Positions 23,789-35,700 of a stretch of DNA of 64,000 nucleotides are shown piece after piece. The first letter of the stretch is position 1; every line of letters begins with the position of its first letter. A program made the position numbers and the translations under genes. Below the pieces are notes generated by a model. The model was not told where the DNA came from, did no database searches, and saw only the letters and a program-made list of their open reading frames with translations. Origin of the DNA: Tomocerus qinae (taxonomy: Eukaryota > Arthropoda > Collembola > Entomobryomorpha > Tomoceridae); contig CM034546.1 in the NCBI GenBank assembly GCA_020055645.1, positions 76,694,001 through 76,758,000 on the forward strand, in the 5' to 3' direction.

Positions 23789-26700
23789 TCATTTATCAGC
23801 CCACCATAACTTGTTTATTTCGGCAAGTACTGACTCGGCGGAGAAGCGTGACTTCTGGTCGGCCATCATAGCCATTATAATTCGTTTCTGTAAATAATTT
23901 ACATTTTACAAATATTTTAGTATTTTCCATGAAATAAATGGATCATGAAGAATTTTACCTCCTCGGGGTAAACATCTAATTCACGTGGAAAAGAATAGTC
24001 CCTGTAAAATTGCAGCTGCTTATCGAAATATTCGTTGTTGTCCCTGTTTCGGTTCATGTTATAAAATAGTATTTCAAAAAGAACCATTCCAGCAGACCAT
24101 ACATCAGTAAGATTTCCATAGTTGAGATAGTCTCGCTAAAAAGTAAAAACAACTGACTCTAATACTTACAGTTCGTAATAACTATGGATAAATAGTAAAC
24201 GATTTTAGCATGATATTATCATATTATTCTTTAACGACTATTTGTAATTGATGCAACTAATAATTGACTTGTTTATGGATTATAATATTTGAATGCTGTA
24301 AAATCTTATACCATTTCTGGACTCGCATAAACATAAGTTCCTGATTGATTTGACAAAGGTTTTCTTGCATCTAGTTTACGCATCAATCCAAAGTCTCCAA
24401 TCTTTGCAATAATTTTTCCACCTTTTGTGTTTACGAGCAGAATATTATCGGGTTTAATGTCCCGATGAATAAGACCTCTTTCATGGATATGTTTCAGCCC
24501 TTCCATAATGCCTTGAAAAAAATATTTTCCATCCTTTAAATTTTGAGCGTTTCCAGTATTTGTTTGGTTTAGCCAGCGGCAAAGGTCTTTCAGGGGGCAC
24601 CATTCCATTCGAATGATCATTTTGTCCACCTCTTCATTGTACTCGTCATGTATGAATTTCAATATGTTTTTGTGAGAAAGGTTGCGCCAAAGTATAACTT
24701 CATTTTGTGCTTTACTTATCTCAGTTTTACTCATTCTACAATAATAAAAATAATTAAATTAAAGTTTATATTTTATCCCTTGACAGCTTGCTAATAATTA
24801 GCTAAAAACTTAAACTACAATAAAGTAGTTTAACGTTAATAGTCAATTGTTATTAATAATTCGATAATAAAAACATTACTTCTTTAAATCTGCACCAAAA
24901 CTACAAAATGTTATTGGTTTACCCTTTAAAATCAATCTCTTTTTCTGCAACAGTAATGGTTGTCATGAATTGCCTTTTATACACTTTTCCAAATGCACCG
25001 AAACCTGTAAAAATTAATCTGATTTAAACTTTGCAATATATTCACTTGCGTTTTTAATCTGTGACATAAGTCTCAAAAATGGTTTTATGTTTAGGTATGT
25101 TGTTATGACAAAAAAAATGTCTAACACCTTTTGCGATATCAAGTACCCCAAATAGTATAGAGCTATACAGGTGAAATCAACCTTAACATCTATGAGTGGG
25201 GTTTTCCATAAGGAATTGCAAAGAATAGAAGTATTAATCTATGTTCTCCAATGATCGAGAACCAGCTTTTTATACTGCAAGTAGATGTCGTGATTCTTAG
25301 TATTTTTTAATAAAAATAATTTTGACCGAATGTTATCTCTAGCTTAGTTTCGTGAGCTTAAATGTTTTTCCGAAAGACAATTTTGGGAAAAATTTATGTA
25401 TTGAAAAAATTCTTAAGGCAAACTGCCACAAGAAATTGAAATATTGTTTGTTGGCATCAGGCTAACATGTTTAAAAAAATAGTGCCTTTTTTAACATAAA
25501 AGTTCATTTAGTCTCATTGTCCTTTTGTCGCAACTTGAACAAAAAAGTGGAAAGTGTGCTTTCTGGTGACTGGTAATTAATATCTTAGGGATTTTTCATT
25601 GAAGAGAACACCCAGTTTATTAATTCTGTAGTGTAGCAAAAAAAGTTGGAAGCATCACCAATTTCTGCAAAATTTAGTTTTTTATGAACACAGGAAGGAA
25701 TGCGGTATTCCCTCTTTGTACTAAAATAGTTTAAAAATAAATAGTTTAAAAAATGTAGAATTTAAAGCCAACTGAAACAAATTTCAACAGATTAATAATT
25801 TTAAACAAAATCTGAAGAAGCGTGATCAAAAAATGTCAACCAAATTCATTGAATGTTCTTTTCCACAAATGATAATTTATTTAAAGTATCTAACCGTAAT
25901 CTTGAAAAATGAAAGTTGATAATTTGATTAAGCACTTACCAGCTTCCACGGAATTCCGCTGTACATCAACAACACCGTCGACATTTTCATGCTCATCAGT
26001 ACTATCATTTTTGTTTTTTGCCTGAAATTTAGTTTTGCATACTTCTAAAGCTTGCAGTTTTGTAACACCGTCGGTGTTGTGTATTACTGAATTAAAAAGA
26101 GCAATGACTTTTTTTAATATGCCTGGATTATGATCTACTAGCTCAGAAATTTCTTCTGCTTTCCTTTCCTCTTTTCTATTTGTAAGCTGTAGAACTATGC
26201 GCAAAAATGATGCAGAGTCCCTTGAATCAAATTCAGTTACTGGTATGTGAGTGCATATTTCAAATCTGAGCTTTACCCTATTATCCAAAGTTGTAAGAAC
26301 AATTAATACATTGTCCTGGATGTCTGTCAAGCTTTTAAGACTTTCTAATACGCTGTTGGTGGACGATATATCATCAAACACAATTAACTTTGGTTTCCTT
26401 TTGGAACGAAGTTTTGCAAAAATGGTTCGTAATATTAAATTAAAATTAACGTCTTCTACTTTAAAATCCAACCAATTTGGTTGCCCTAGTTCAAGAAGAA
26501 ATGTCAAGGTATCTGATTCAGTGTTACTGTCAATCCAAATACAATGCCCTTTCTCTTTGCGTACAATCTCTTCAGTAAAATAGCGGACAAGCTCACTCTT
26601 TCCAACACCCCGACTACCTTCGATTATTATTATTTCCGGATTACAAGACTTTCTTAAATTGCATTGATGATACCTTTCTTTTAGTATCTCATAATTATTT

Positions 26701-27299
26701 TCAAAGTTTTCGTGAGTAGAGGGATCAAAATTTTCTATTTTAGAGCCGACTCGAAACCAAATGCAACGAAGGTAGCTGTTATCCGAATTCGGTGTTAGTT
26801 TATCAAGCATCAATGGATCTTTAAAGTTTGCTGTTGCTGCTGGAGCCAATGATGTCAAATCTTTTGATATTAGATTAGAACTGTCATTCCCTTCCACCGG
26901 TTTTTCTTCATCTTGTATTTTAACCGGATTTTCAAAAATATTCCTTGTCAATACCTCAGCTAAGTGGGCATTCCCAGTATCTCTAAGTATCGAGACAAGT
27001 TTTTCCAATGTTACATCCTTTTTGCTGATTAGAAGAAAGAAATCAGTGCTTTTTTCGTAAGAAGTTGGTTTGCTTTTCTGCAGATAGTACAGATTTTTTT
27101 GTTTTAGAATGCATTTTCTATGAAATTTTTAGCGGTTTAAAATCTATATAACATGATGGAATAAACTCACAATATATTCCACGTCGTAGAGTGTTAAAAT
27201 TTGTTCCTGAATTGTGAAGTTGTACAAAACTGACAAATTTGTTGTATTTTCCGCCAAAAAAGGTAAATTGGCACGTATAATTTCTGTAAGTGAACTCAT
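23789..27299 (-). CDS. CARD-like domain / STAND ATPase / protein kinase, 682 aa
   Basis: Six minus-strand exons (27171-27299, 25940-27077, 24923-25004, 24312-24735, 23959-24135, 23789-23887) join with GT-AG borders and matching phases into 683 codons. Residues 1-90 form a six-helix CARD-like domain that spans exons 1-2. About 130-400 is a P-loop NTPase: Walker A GSRGVGKS (197-204), Walker B LIVFDDI (about 274-280), then a winged-helix-like part, resembling NB-ARC/STAND. From 421 a kinase follows: glycine loop GFGAFGKVY, Lys in VAEKEID, Glu in the C helix, HRDIKPDN (540-547), DFG (564-566), SPEM, DVWSAGMVLFEIL and a C-lobe ending near the TGA. Catalytic residues look intact, so an active kinase is likely. 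CARD plus STAND is the layout of death-fold sensors such as Apaf-1; a kinase in place of the C-terminal sensor repeats is unusual. No transmembrane segment. The function (stress or immune signalling) is inferred. Confidence 0.82.
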
Positions 27300-28979
27300 T
27301 GTTTGTAACGCTTGTCTACTGATTTCGATTTGTGCTTTGACAGAGCAAAGATGTTAAACACACCAGTCTTAAAAAATCAGCTCAGAGTATATATTATTTA
27401 ATTACAAATTCAGGCACCCATATCTTAAAAATAAGTAACGGTCACTATCTACTCAACACTGCAGAATGAAATAATCAGAGAAACGAGTTGGGCAATAACA
27501 TTAGACTACATTTATGATAGTCATATTCTCATTTGAGGCCGGAAAGACCCTTTATTTTGATATTACAAACATATATCTGTAATTATGTAAATATGATATA
27601 ACAATAATTATATTATGTCATGAGCATTTATACGTTGATGGCATTATACTTATCTCTAACGCTATGTTGATAATGTCTAACAGCGACATTTTCTGCGGTT
27701 TCGCAATGTAGTGTAGTAATCATTTTTGTCTGTGTACAATAGTAAGAGTCAGCAAAATTTGTTTGACTCCATAGAGTTCACTTGTTTCCACTTCCACGAG
27801 ATAAGACTCTTGGCGTCTTTGCAGTTTTTGACATCATGAACAGTGTACGAAATTCGCCACTTTTTATTGCATTTAATACTATCACAGTGGTAAAAATGCA
27901 TTTAATAGTAAAAATGTATTTAATGGTAAATTATGATAATGTATTTGTACAAGCCACATTAAAATATGTTTTAATGTTCTATTTTCTCTAAAACACATCG
28001 AATCAATATTTGTACTCAAATGTTCAATGAAAGCACGGAAAAAATATTTAAAAGACATTTATTGTTTTACTACAGTAATTTACTTAGAAAGAATGTGCCA
28101 ATTTAATCGAAATTAATTAGTTAGTCGGCAAATAATGACCATTTTGACTCATTTGGTTGAGTCTATCTTTGTTTACAGAACATACATCAAAGTAAAAAGC
28201 TTATCTGTAACTAGTGAACCCAGCTAAGGGGGCAAATCTAGCGAGAGAAAGATCAAGAGAAATTCAGCAGGCCACGCATCACAGTAACAAAAACAATTTC
28301 GAAATTCGAAAACATCCCATTAGGCTATTATGTTAACTTTGTAACTACAAAGTATATTTAAATTAATATACTTTTATTTTCTACAGTGGTAGGCAAAATT
28401 AGCTGCAGCCCCAAATTCCTGATAAAAAGGAATTTCCTACACCAAAATAATAACTGTAGATTGTAGCATCAAACAGAGAACAATGAAAGACTCTATTTTC
28501 GAAAAAGCTCGCACAAAGTTACCAAAAAGCTCCCTTTGAAAATCAAAAAAATTCGATTCCCCGTGGAATTTTGGAAAAACATACAAAATTCATGAGTACA
28601 ACTTACGAATAAAATATTTTTAAAGAATAAATAGTGGTACCCAGTACGGTTATTTACTTTAATTCTACAAAAAGATGTCGCAACTGGCACGAAGGAATCA
28701 AGAGGGTAGTAAAAAGTAAACCCAGCTCTACTAAATAATGTTGAATAAGTTTACCGATGTAGCAGAACCAATTTGGATTAGAAGTTTTGAAATGCTATTT
28801 ACTACGCACATTACTATCATTACGAAATGTTCCCCTTCGCTAATCATTTCCATTCGATCACCCCTCACATTCAACCTATGTTTTCTATTATTATTTTGAT
28901 GTTATAATAATAATATGAAACAACTCATTTCGTTGGTTTAGAGGAATTGGGCTTGCGAATTTTGCTTTTTTACTTTTAG
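27300..28979. other. Intergenic, no gene seen
   Basis: Shared upstream region of the divergent CARD-ATPase-kinase and TRPA-like genes. AT-rich, with no supported exon. Confidence 0.4.
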
Positions 28980-29095
28980 GGAACATGCATATATTACGAT
29001 GGGAGGAGGAGGTACTACTCAAAAGTGTTGCAATCAGCACTAAGACGTTACACATGTGGGAGGGGGTTTTGCTTTACGTAATATATGCAGGTTCC
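28980..29095. repeat. Short MITE-like element, 19-bp inverted ends
   Basis: GGAACATGCATATATTACG at the left end and its complement with one mismatch at the right end (CGTAATATATGCAGGTTCC). The interior is 78 bp and G-rich. No coding capacity. Confidence 0.55.
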
Positions 29096-29730
29096 AATCG
29101 CCAGTTATTTCATATTTTAGCGTAAACTTTCATTCAAAATTCTATATTAAATTCAAATAATTTTTTTTTTACTATTTTTAACATTGGCCATTATACCATT
29201 TACAACCATTCAGCTATAGGTTATTAACGCTAACACCATTAAATGATATTCATGAACCATGAATATCAATATCAACACAAGAGCATGTAATATGGGGAGA
29301 TCTGCTTCAAATGTTTATATTAGGGGCACTGCACTGCACTGGGCAGCGATATAATTATTAATTTAATTATAATATAGTATTTGTATACTATAGATATTAT
29401 TATTACAATATATTATATTTCGTTTTCGGAATCGCGTTTTGTTAAATAACCCATAATATTATAAACACATTTATACTACAACATTTATATTATAACAACA
29501 CATACTGTCAGCCATATCATGTACCATATACAATTTTTATCAATTTATTTGGTCACCAGCTATATCTATCAAGAACAACACACGTCATTGGTTTACACAG
29601 TTGGATAATGAATCGAGGTTGTGGACAAGGATAAGCTAGGCAAAAAGGCAAATTAGGTTAGGTCGTTTCATCAGTGCACTTGCTGGCCCAAGAATGTATA
29701 GCATTTAATTACAACATCTATCTGCAAAAT

Positions 29731-32700
29731 ATGGAAAATTCGAAAGAACACTTTAGCCGAATTCTGTTTTATACAGAATTATCCTTAGCGGTAGAAGAAA
29801 AATTTAAAAATTCTGCAAGCGGCTCGCCGGAGTGGGAGCTGCTACAATTTGTCAAAAAAGCCAATGTAAGGATTACGTGATATTTATTTATTTTACAAAT
29901 ATGACAATTTGATAATAATATTTTTTATACCAAACACTTCTTATTGAAACAACATAATAATATGTTAACATAATAACAAATGAAACAATAATGAATTCTA
30001 ATATATTTGTAGTGTAGAAACTTACGAAATGTAACAGCATGTGAAGTGATAAACACTAACAGTGTGTTTGATAATATTTGCACATCCATCTCAGAGACTT
30101 TTAGGCCATTATATAGATGCATTTTTGTCAAAAAATGTCGATGCGAGGTGTCATTCTGAAGCTATATAAATATGGGGAAAAGGTCAATAATTACCTATTT
30201 TTGCAGCCGAGGACCTTATAAGGAGGTCAATGGTCATGTTTGCAAAAATTAGATTGTTTGATGTACATCTATGTAGGTATATTAAGTAGTGCTATTAAGT
30301 AGTACATCGGGTGTTTGAGTACTTACTAGCCAAAACCCTTTTATAACATAGACTTTAACCTTCTCCAGTGCTTACATATAACACTGTAAAATGTCCTAAG
30401 CTTTCTTGCCAATTAAAACTCATGTCTATGGCTGTTTATGTACTATCGCTTTAATAGGTAGGTACATTAATCTAAAGCATCGTAATGATAGGTGTACTGA
30501 AATACAAGAGTTTTAACTTGCTTGAGAGCAAGGAACATCTTTCGTCGTGTTAAATAAGCACTGGAGAAGGATTAAGTTTTATGTTATAAAAGGGTTTTAG
30601 TTGTAAGCACTCAAACATCCGATGTACTACTTAATAGCACAACTTAATACCTAGCTAGATCTACATCAAACATCCTAATTTTTGCAAACATGACCTTTGA
30701 CCTATTTATAGGGTCCTCGGCTGCAAAACTTGGTAATTATTTGGCCTTTATCCCATCTTTAGTTTCAGAATGACACCTCACATCGACATCTTTCGACAAA
30801 AGATAAAATTTGACCTCTGACATCTCATAGAGGTCAACAATTTTTTGACCTTGAGTTTTGAAATACTGAAAATGATTTTTTTGACCAAATAAGTCAGTTA
30901 ACAATATTAAAGTACACAGAAAAACAGAACTAAAAATGTCAACTGAAGATCTAATTTTCCTATTTTAAATAATTTCTTGGATATTTAAAAATTTATTTTG
31001 TTTAAAATTGCTTTTCTTTTTAATTTGGAAATAAGATGATAGAGGGGGTAAAGTTACATAAATATTAATGTAAATCTAAATGTAACTTTTTCCTCCTCTA
31101 TGTACACATATCATCTCCTATTCCTAACGCAATATCCATCCATTAATTTCTGTGTTATGTTATTACAGGAAGATGATGGTGCTTCTTATCAGAAATCCCA
31201 AAGGATACTTAATCTGCTGCTTTCTGAGAACATCAAATCCAAAATATTTAAAGAAAAAGGCAACGTACAAAAAGAACAGTTGAGAGAATGTTTTGAAAAT
31301 CACCAAAATGCACCAGCATGGCAATATTTAATGAAAATGGTCGAAGTTAAATCCGGTTAGCAGTTATATAATTCCTAATTATTCAGAGATTTATCTTTTC
31401 TGTTATTGAATACTATTTTCGTTTGCTCGTCAATTAGAAAATACCTGTGCACCAGGCACGTATCCAGAAATTTGGTCAAGGAGGGCGCAACCAAAAATAC
31501 TGTAAAAAATAAGACATATTCGCGCGAAGCGAATTTTTTGAATTTTTTTGGAAAAAATCCTCTCTTTTTCTCAGATTTAGGGGGAGCGCCCCTACTGAAT
31601 ACGTGCTTGCTGTGCACGATAGTTTTTAAATGGTTTGAAAGAGCTCAAATTTTACAAGTTTAAATTTTAAAGAAAGTTCAAATCTGCAAATGGGCAGAAT
31701 CGGCCACACCCCTTCATTTTGGTTCTATTCATAGTACAAAAGTATAAATATTTCGACAGCCAACATGTTTTGTGACACTACTAATATAGGTTCAACCGTT
31801 TCCTGACAGGGAAAGAGGGTGAAAAGCTAAACATCAATCGGTGTTACTACAATTAGTCATAAAAGTCTTATAATAGCTCTTTCGTAGGATAACTAGTTAT
31901 GGGGCATTGCTAAGTTGGTCAATGTTTGTAAGATGTCAAAAGTCAAGTGATTTAAGTTAAAACTTTCTCTGTGCCTGAAATTTTAAATAATAATAATATG
32001 TCTTATGATAACAGATTCTGAAGATTCAACAGATTCCAATCAAAATGTCGAAGAATTATTTTATCTGGCGTTATTCGCTGTTCGGGAAGGTGATATACCT
32101 AAACTAACAGACTACATTAACAAAATTTTGATATCTGGAGAAATGGACTCATTGGCAAACGTTATTGCTGAAGGAACTTCTTCTACTAGAAAGACGATAC
32201 TTCATCTTGCTGTCTTCAAGGGTATTTTAAGCGATACAGCACAATGCGATACACTTTTTCCTACGAGTTCGAGCATTAACCGTTATAATTAGCTGTTACA
32301 TTTATCCAAGGACTTTATCTTTTAGGTTCAGGTTTCGATATTAATCCAAAAAAGGTATTTCTTACTCGAGTAATTATCCTTTTAAGCGACAAAGAAACCT
32401 AAAACTTCAGAGTTTAAAATGTTATTATGGCATTTCACTATCTCCGAGTGATTCAATAACAATTTGTGAAATTAACCTTGAAAGGCTTTTGTGGGGAGAT
32501 TTGAATTTACATTTGTGTAAGACTCTAGCAAATTGATTCAGATTTCAAAATGACAAAATTTGAGTTTTACTGTCTATTAAAAGAAGCATTTTTCAATCTA
32601 CAAAATAGCGGTGACCTGGCATTTTTTAAAAATTCCTACAATTTTTGGCAACAATTTAAATCTTTTTTGTTCCTTATACCATATTAATTCCAAGAGCAAA

Positions 32701-35700
32701 GAGCTGAAATCAATCCTTAAGGCTGGCGTATTTAATTACACTTTAGATTTGATGGAATTTTTTTAATTCTAAGGTTTTATGTTTGCTGATATGGTGCTAT
32801 ATCATGTGGGGTCAAAATGGCTATACCGCCTCAATATTTGAATTCGGTGCATTTAATTGTTCTTTAGGGTTGTGGAAATTAATTTAATTGTAAAGTTTTA
32901 GATTTGGCGTACCCTTTATATAATTTAGGGTCAATTTGATATCTAAACCCCATTAATATTTGAGTTCGGCGTAATTAATTACCCTTTAGGGTTGATGGAA
33001 TTACATTAATTCCAAGATTTTATATTTACCAATATGGGGGCGAACCCTCTATATCGTGCGGGGTCAATGTGATGGCTAAACCGCCTCAATATTTGAATTC
33101 GGCTTATTTAATTACCCTCTAGGGTTGATGGAATTAATTTAATACTATGGTTTTATGTTTATCAATATGGGGGCGAACCCCTATGTCGTGTGGGGTCAGT
33201 AGTGTGGTGACATAGTGGTTTAGAATTGATGTCTGTAATTGGTGAATAAGGCTCAGTTAGTTTATTGTAATTTTTAATTTTGAAACCGGCAAACATTTGC
33301 TGTCTAATGGCTGACCAACGGGTTTTTGTGTATGTATTTCGTTATCGTCATACTAAGAGGTTAAATTGTAGAGAATGGCTTTACAGCCTTTTATCTCGCT
33401 TACTAGATCTAGCTCAACTGAATTAATTTGCTAGCGTCTTACACATTTGGTAACCACAATTTGGGAACCCAGTTTTTATAGAAGCAGAAAATATGATCCT
33501 AAATAAATTTTATATGAATAATATTCCCCGAAATTGATCGGCAGCTGTTTTCTGACTTTAGCTGTTGGGTATTTTTCGGGGTTTTAATCCGCAAGCGAAA
33601 AAAAATTTGGGCGCCCAAAAAATATGACGATTTTTGCGAATCTAATACAATTATTGACGTCTTATTTTGGGCGCCGCGGGCGCCCAAAAATTTCCCTGCC
33701 GGCGACCAGGGCACCTTGCGGCGCCCAAAGCGGAGGGCCTCCGCGAAGAAATTGCAGGCCTGTAAAACTTTGAATGATCTTCCAGGTATTCATTATAGGG
33801 AACATCTGGATTGTATTCGTCAGCTTTGTAATTTTGCTTCAAAACTAAACAAAAAGAACGAATTGTTAGACGCAAAAGATGGAAATGGGAATACTGCGTT
33901 GCACTTAGCGATAAAAATGAAGTTGTCTCAAGTGTGTCGTGAATTAATACAACAGGGAGCTAATTTACGTATTGCGTAAGTATTGTTATTTTAATATTAA
34001 AACTAAACATCAATTTCCAGGCCTACAGCTGCCCGACCCTCCAAACCTAACCTAATTTATCATAATCTAACCTATAATCTAAGGATGAATCCGGTGGGGC
34101 ACCCCACCCTAACATGCCTGTGTGCGTATATTGTATGTATTTAAATAGCATTTTTGTACAGGAACATGAAAGGCAAAACATCACTTGAAATGATTTACCG
34201 AACCTTTCCTTCAGTAGTTACTTTTATACTGAATCAAGACATTTCTTCAACGGACGACATAACAAGTGATTCGTTTAAAGTAGCTGTGGACTATAAGTAA
34301 AACATTTTCTTTGAATTACATTAGTAATTTCATTTTATTAGTATGGCAATTTATTACAACATTTACTCTGTTCGGTTTAGAAACGTCATTACAGGATATC
34401 CTTCTAATAAAGAGTTCAAACTCAGAAGATATATTAGAAATTGGTGCAGAAATGTTGGAAGATGGTGGGAAACTGGAGGAAGAGAATGGGAAAGTATACC
34501 ACTACAAAATCTGCAAAGCTATGAGAACAACCGAATACGGCGTGATGATTTCAGTGAAATTGAAAATCTTGCAAGAATAATAAATTCCGATAAAACGATT
34601 TACAAACCAGTGTTATGTCATCCTATTGTGAAACTGTTCCTGGAAATGAAAAAGGAGGAAATGTACTGCAGTTTTATTTGGTACTCATTGTTTCAGGTGT
34701 GCGAATATTAAATTTGGTATTATTTAAACAGGATTTAATTTTAATAGTATTAAATGGTCATTTTTATCAATGCAGATAGTATTTTATATCATTTATATCT
34801 TGGTCATCTATGACATTTGTTATGTAAAATGTCCCCACCCAGTCTTTATGGATGAACGGCAAGATTATAACAGGACTGATAACTTGTGCGAGCAGTTAAT
34901 TCTAAATCAAGATCGTCATGCGGCTGAAATATTTTGCAAACGTTTACTTCATGAAGAGAATATTGCACCGCTATCAAATTCATTTCAAAGGCTATGGTAC
35001 CATAAACTGCTACTCTGGGTAATTGTTGTACTAACTACCTTGTCTCTTGGCAAAGAATATATTGAATTTCAAAAAACCCAGAAAGTGGCACAGTTTTACA
35101 ATTATTTTATTGATACGGAGAACATTATTCAACTCCTATTCTTCTCCTTTGTGTTTGCATTGATTATTCCACTATGCTTTTGGGAAGAAATTCAAGAATG
35201 GCAGTATTGGTTAGCCTCAGTAAGTTTTCGATTATAATAAAACATATATTATTTGAAGCCAGCATCAGAGCCGGCCCTAGCTTTTGCAGGGCCATAGCAA
35301 AATGACTACACAGTGCCCGATTAAGTTTTATCACTATAGATAAAATTAATTTCACAAGTATTAATAAATGATTCTATAATTTTATAACCATGGTGTTTAG
35401 CCAAAAATTATAAGCTTACATTTTAGTAGCCCAATAAAAACACAATTCAAACATTAGGACCTTTTAAGCACGGGGCCCTAGCACCCTAGACTTTGCCTAG
35501 GTTGCTTATGTGGTAGGGTCGGCTCTGGTCAGCAATTATAAGTCTCTACTAACTGGTGCCATAATATTTCATACTGATTTCATGCCCAGAAACCGAATAT
35601 TATTGTCTTATGGTAAATATTGTTCTCTATATTTGTAGATCAGCATTTTACTTGCCGGAATATTGCTTCTATTAGCTATTGGAAACACTAAGAGCACGAA

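Noticed and set aside
29655..29662. TTAGGTTAGG pieces (also near 15236, 47875) as interstitial telomere repeats
   Set aside because: Only two units each; expected by chance in AT-rich arthropod DNA.
34311..34580. Alternative frame in channel exon 7 that looks protein-like (acidic helix)
   Set aside because: The other frame leads without a stop into the conserved pre-S1 motif and matches the phases on both sides.
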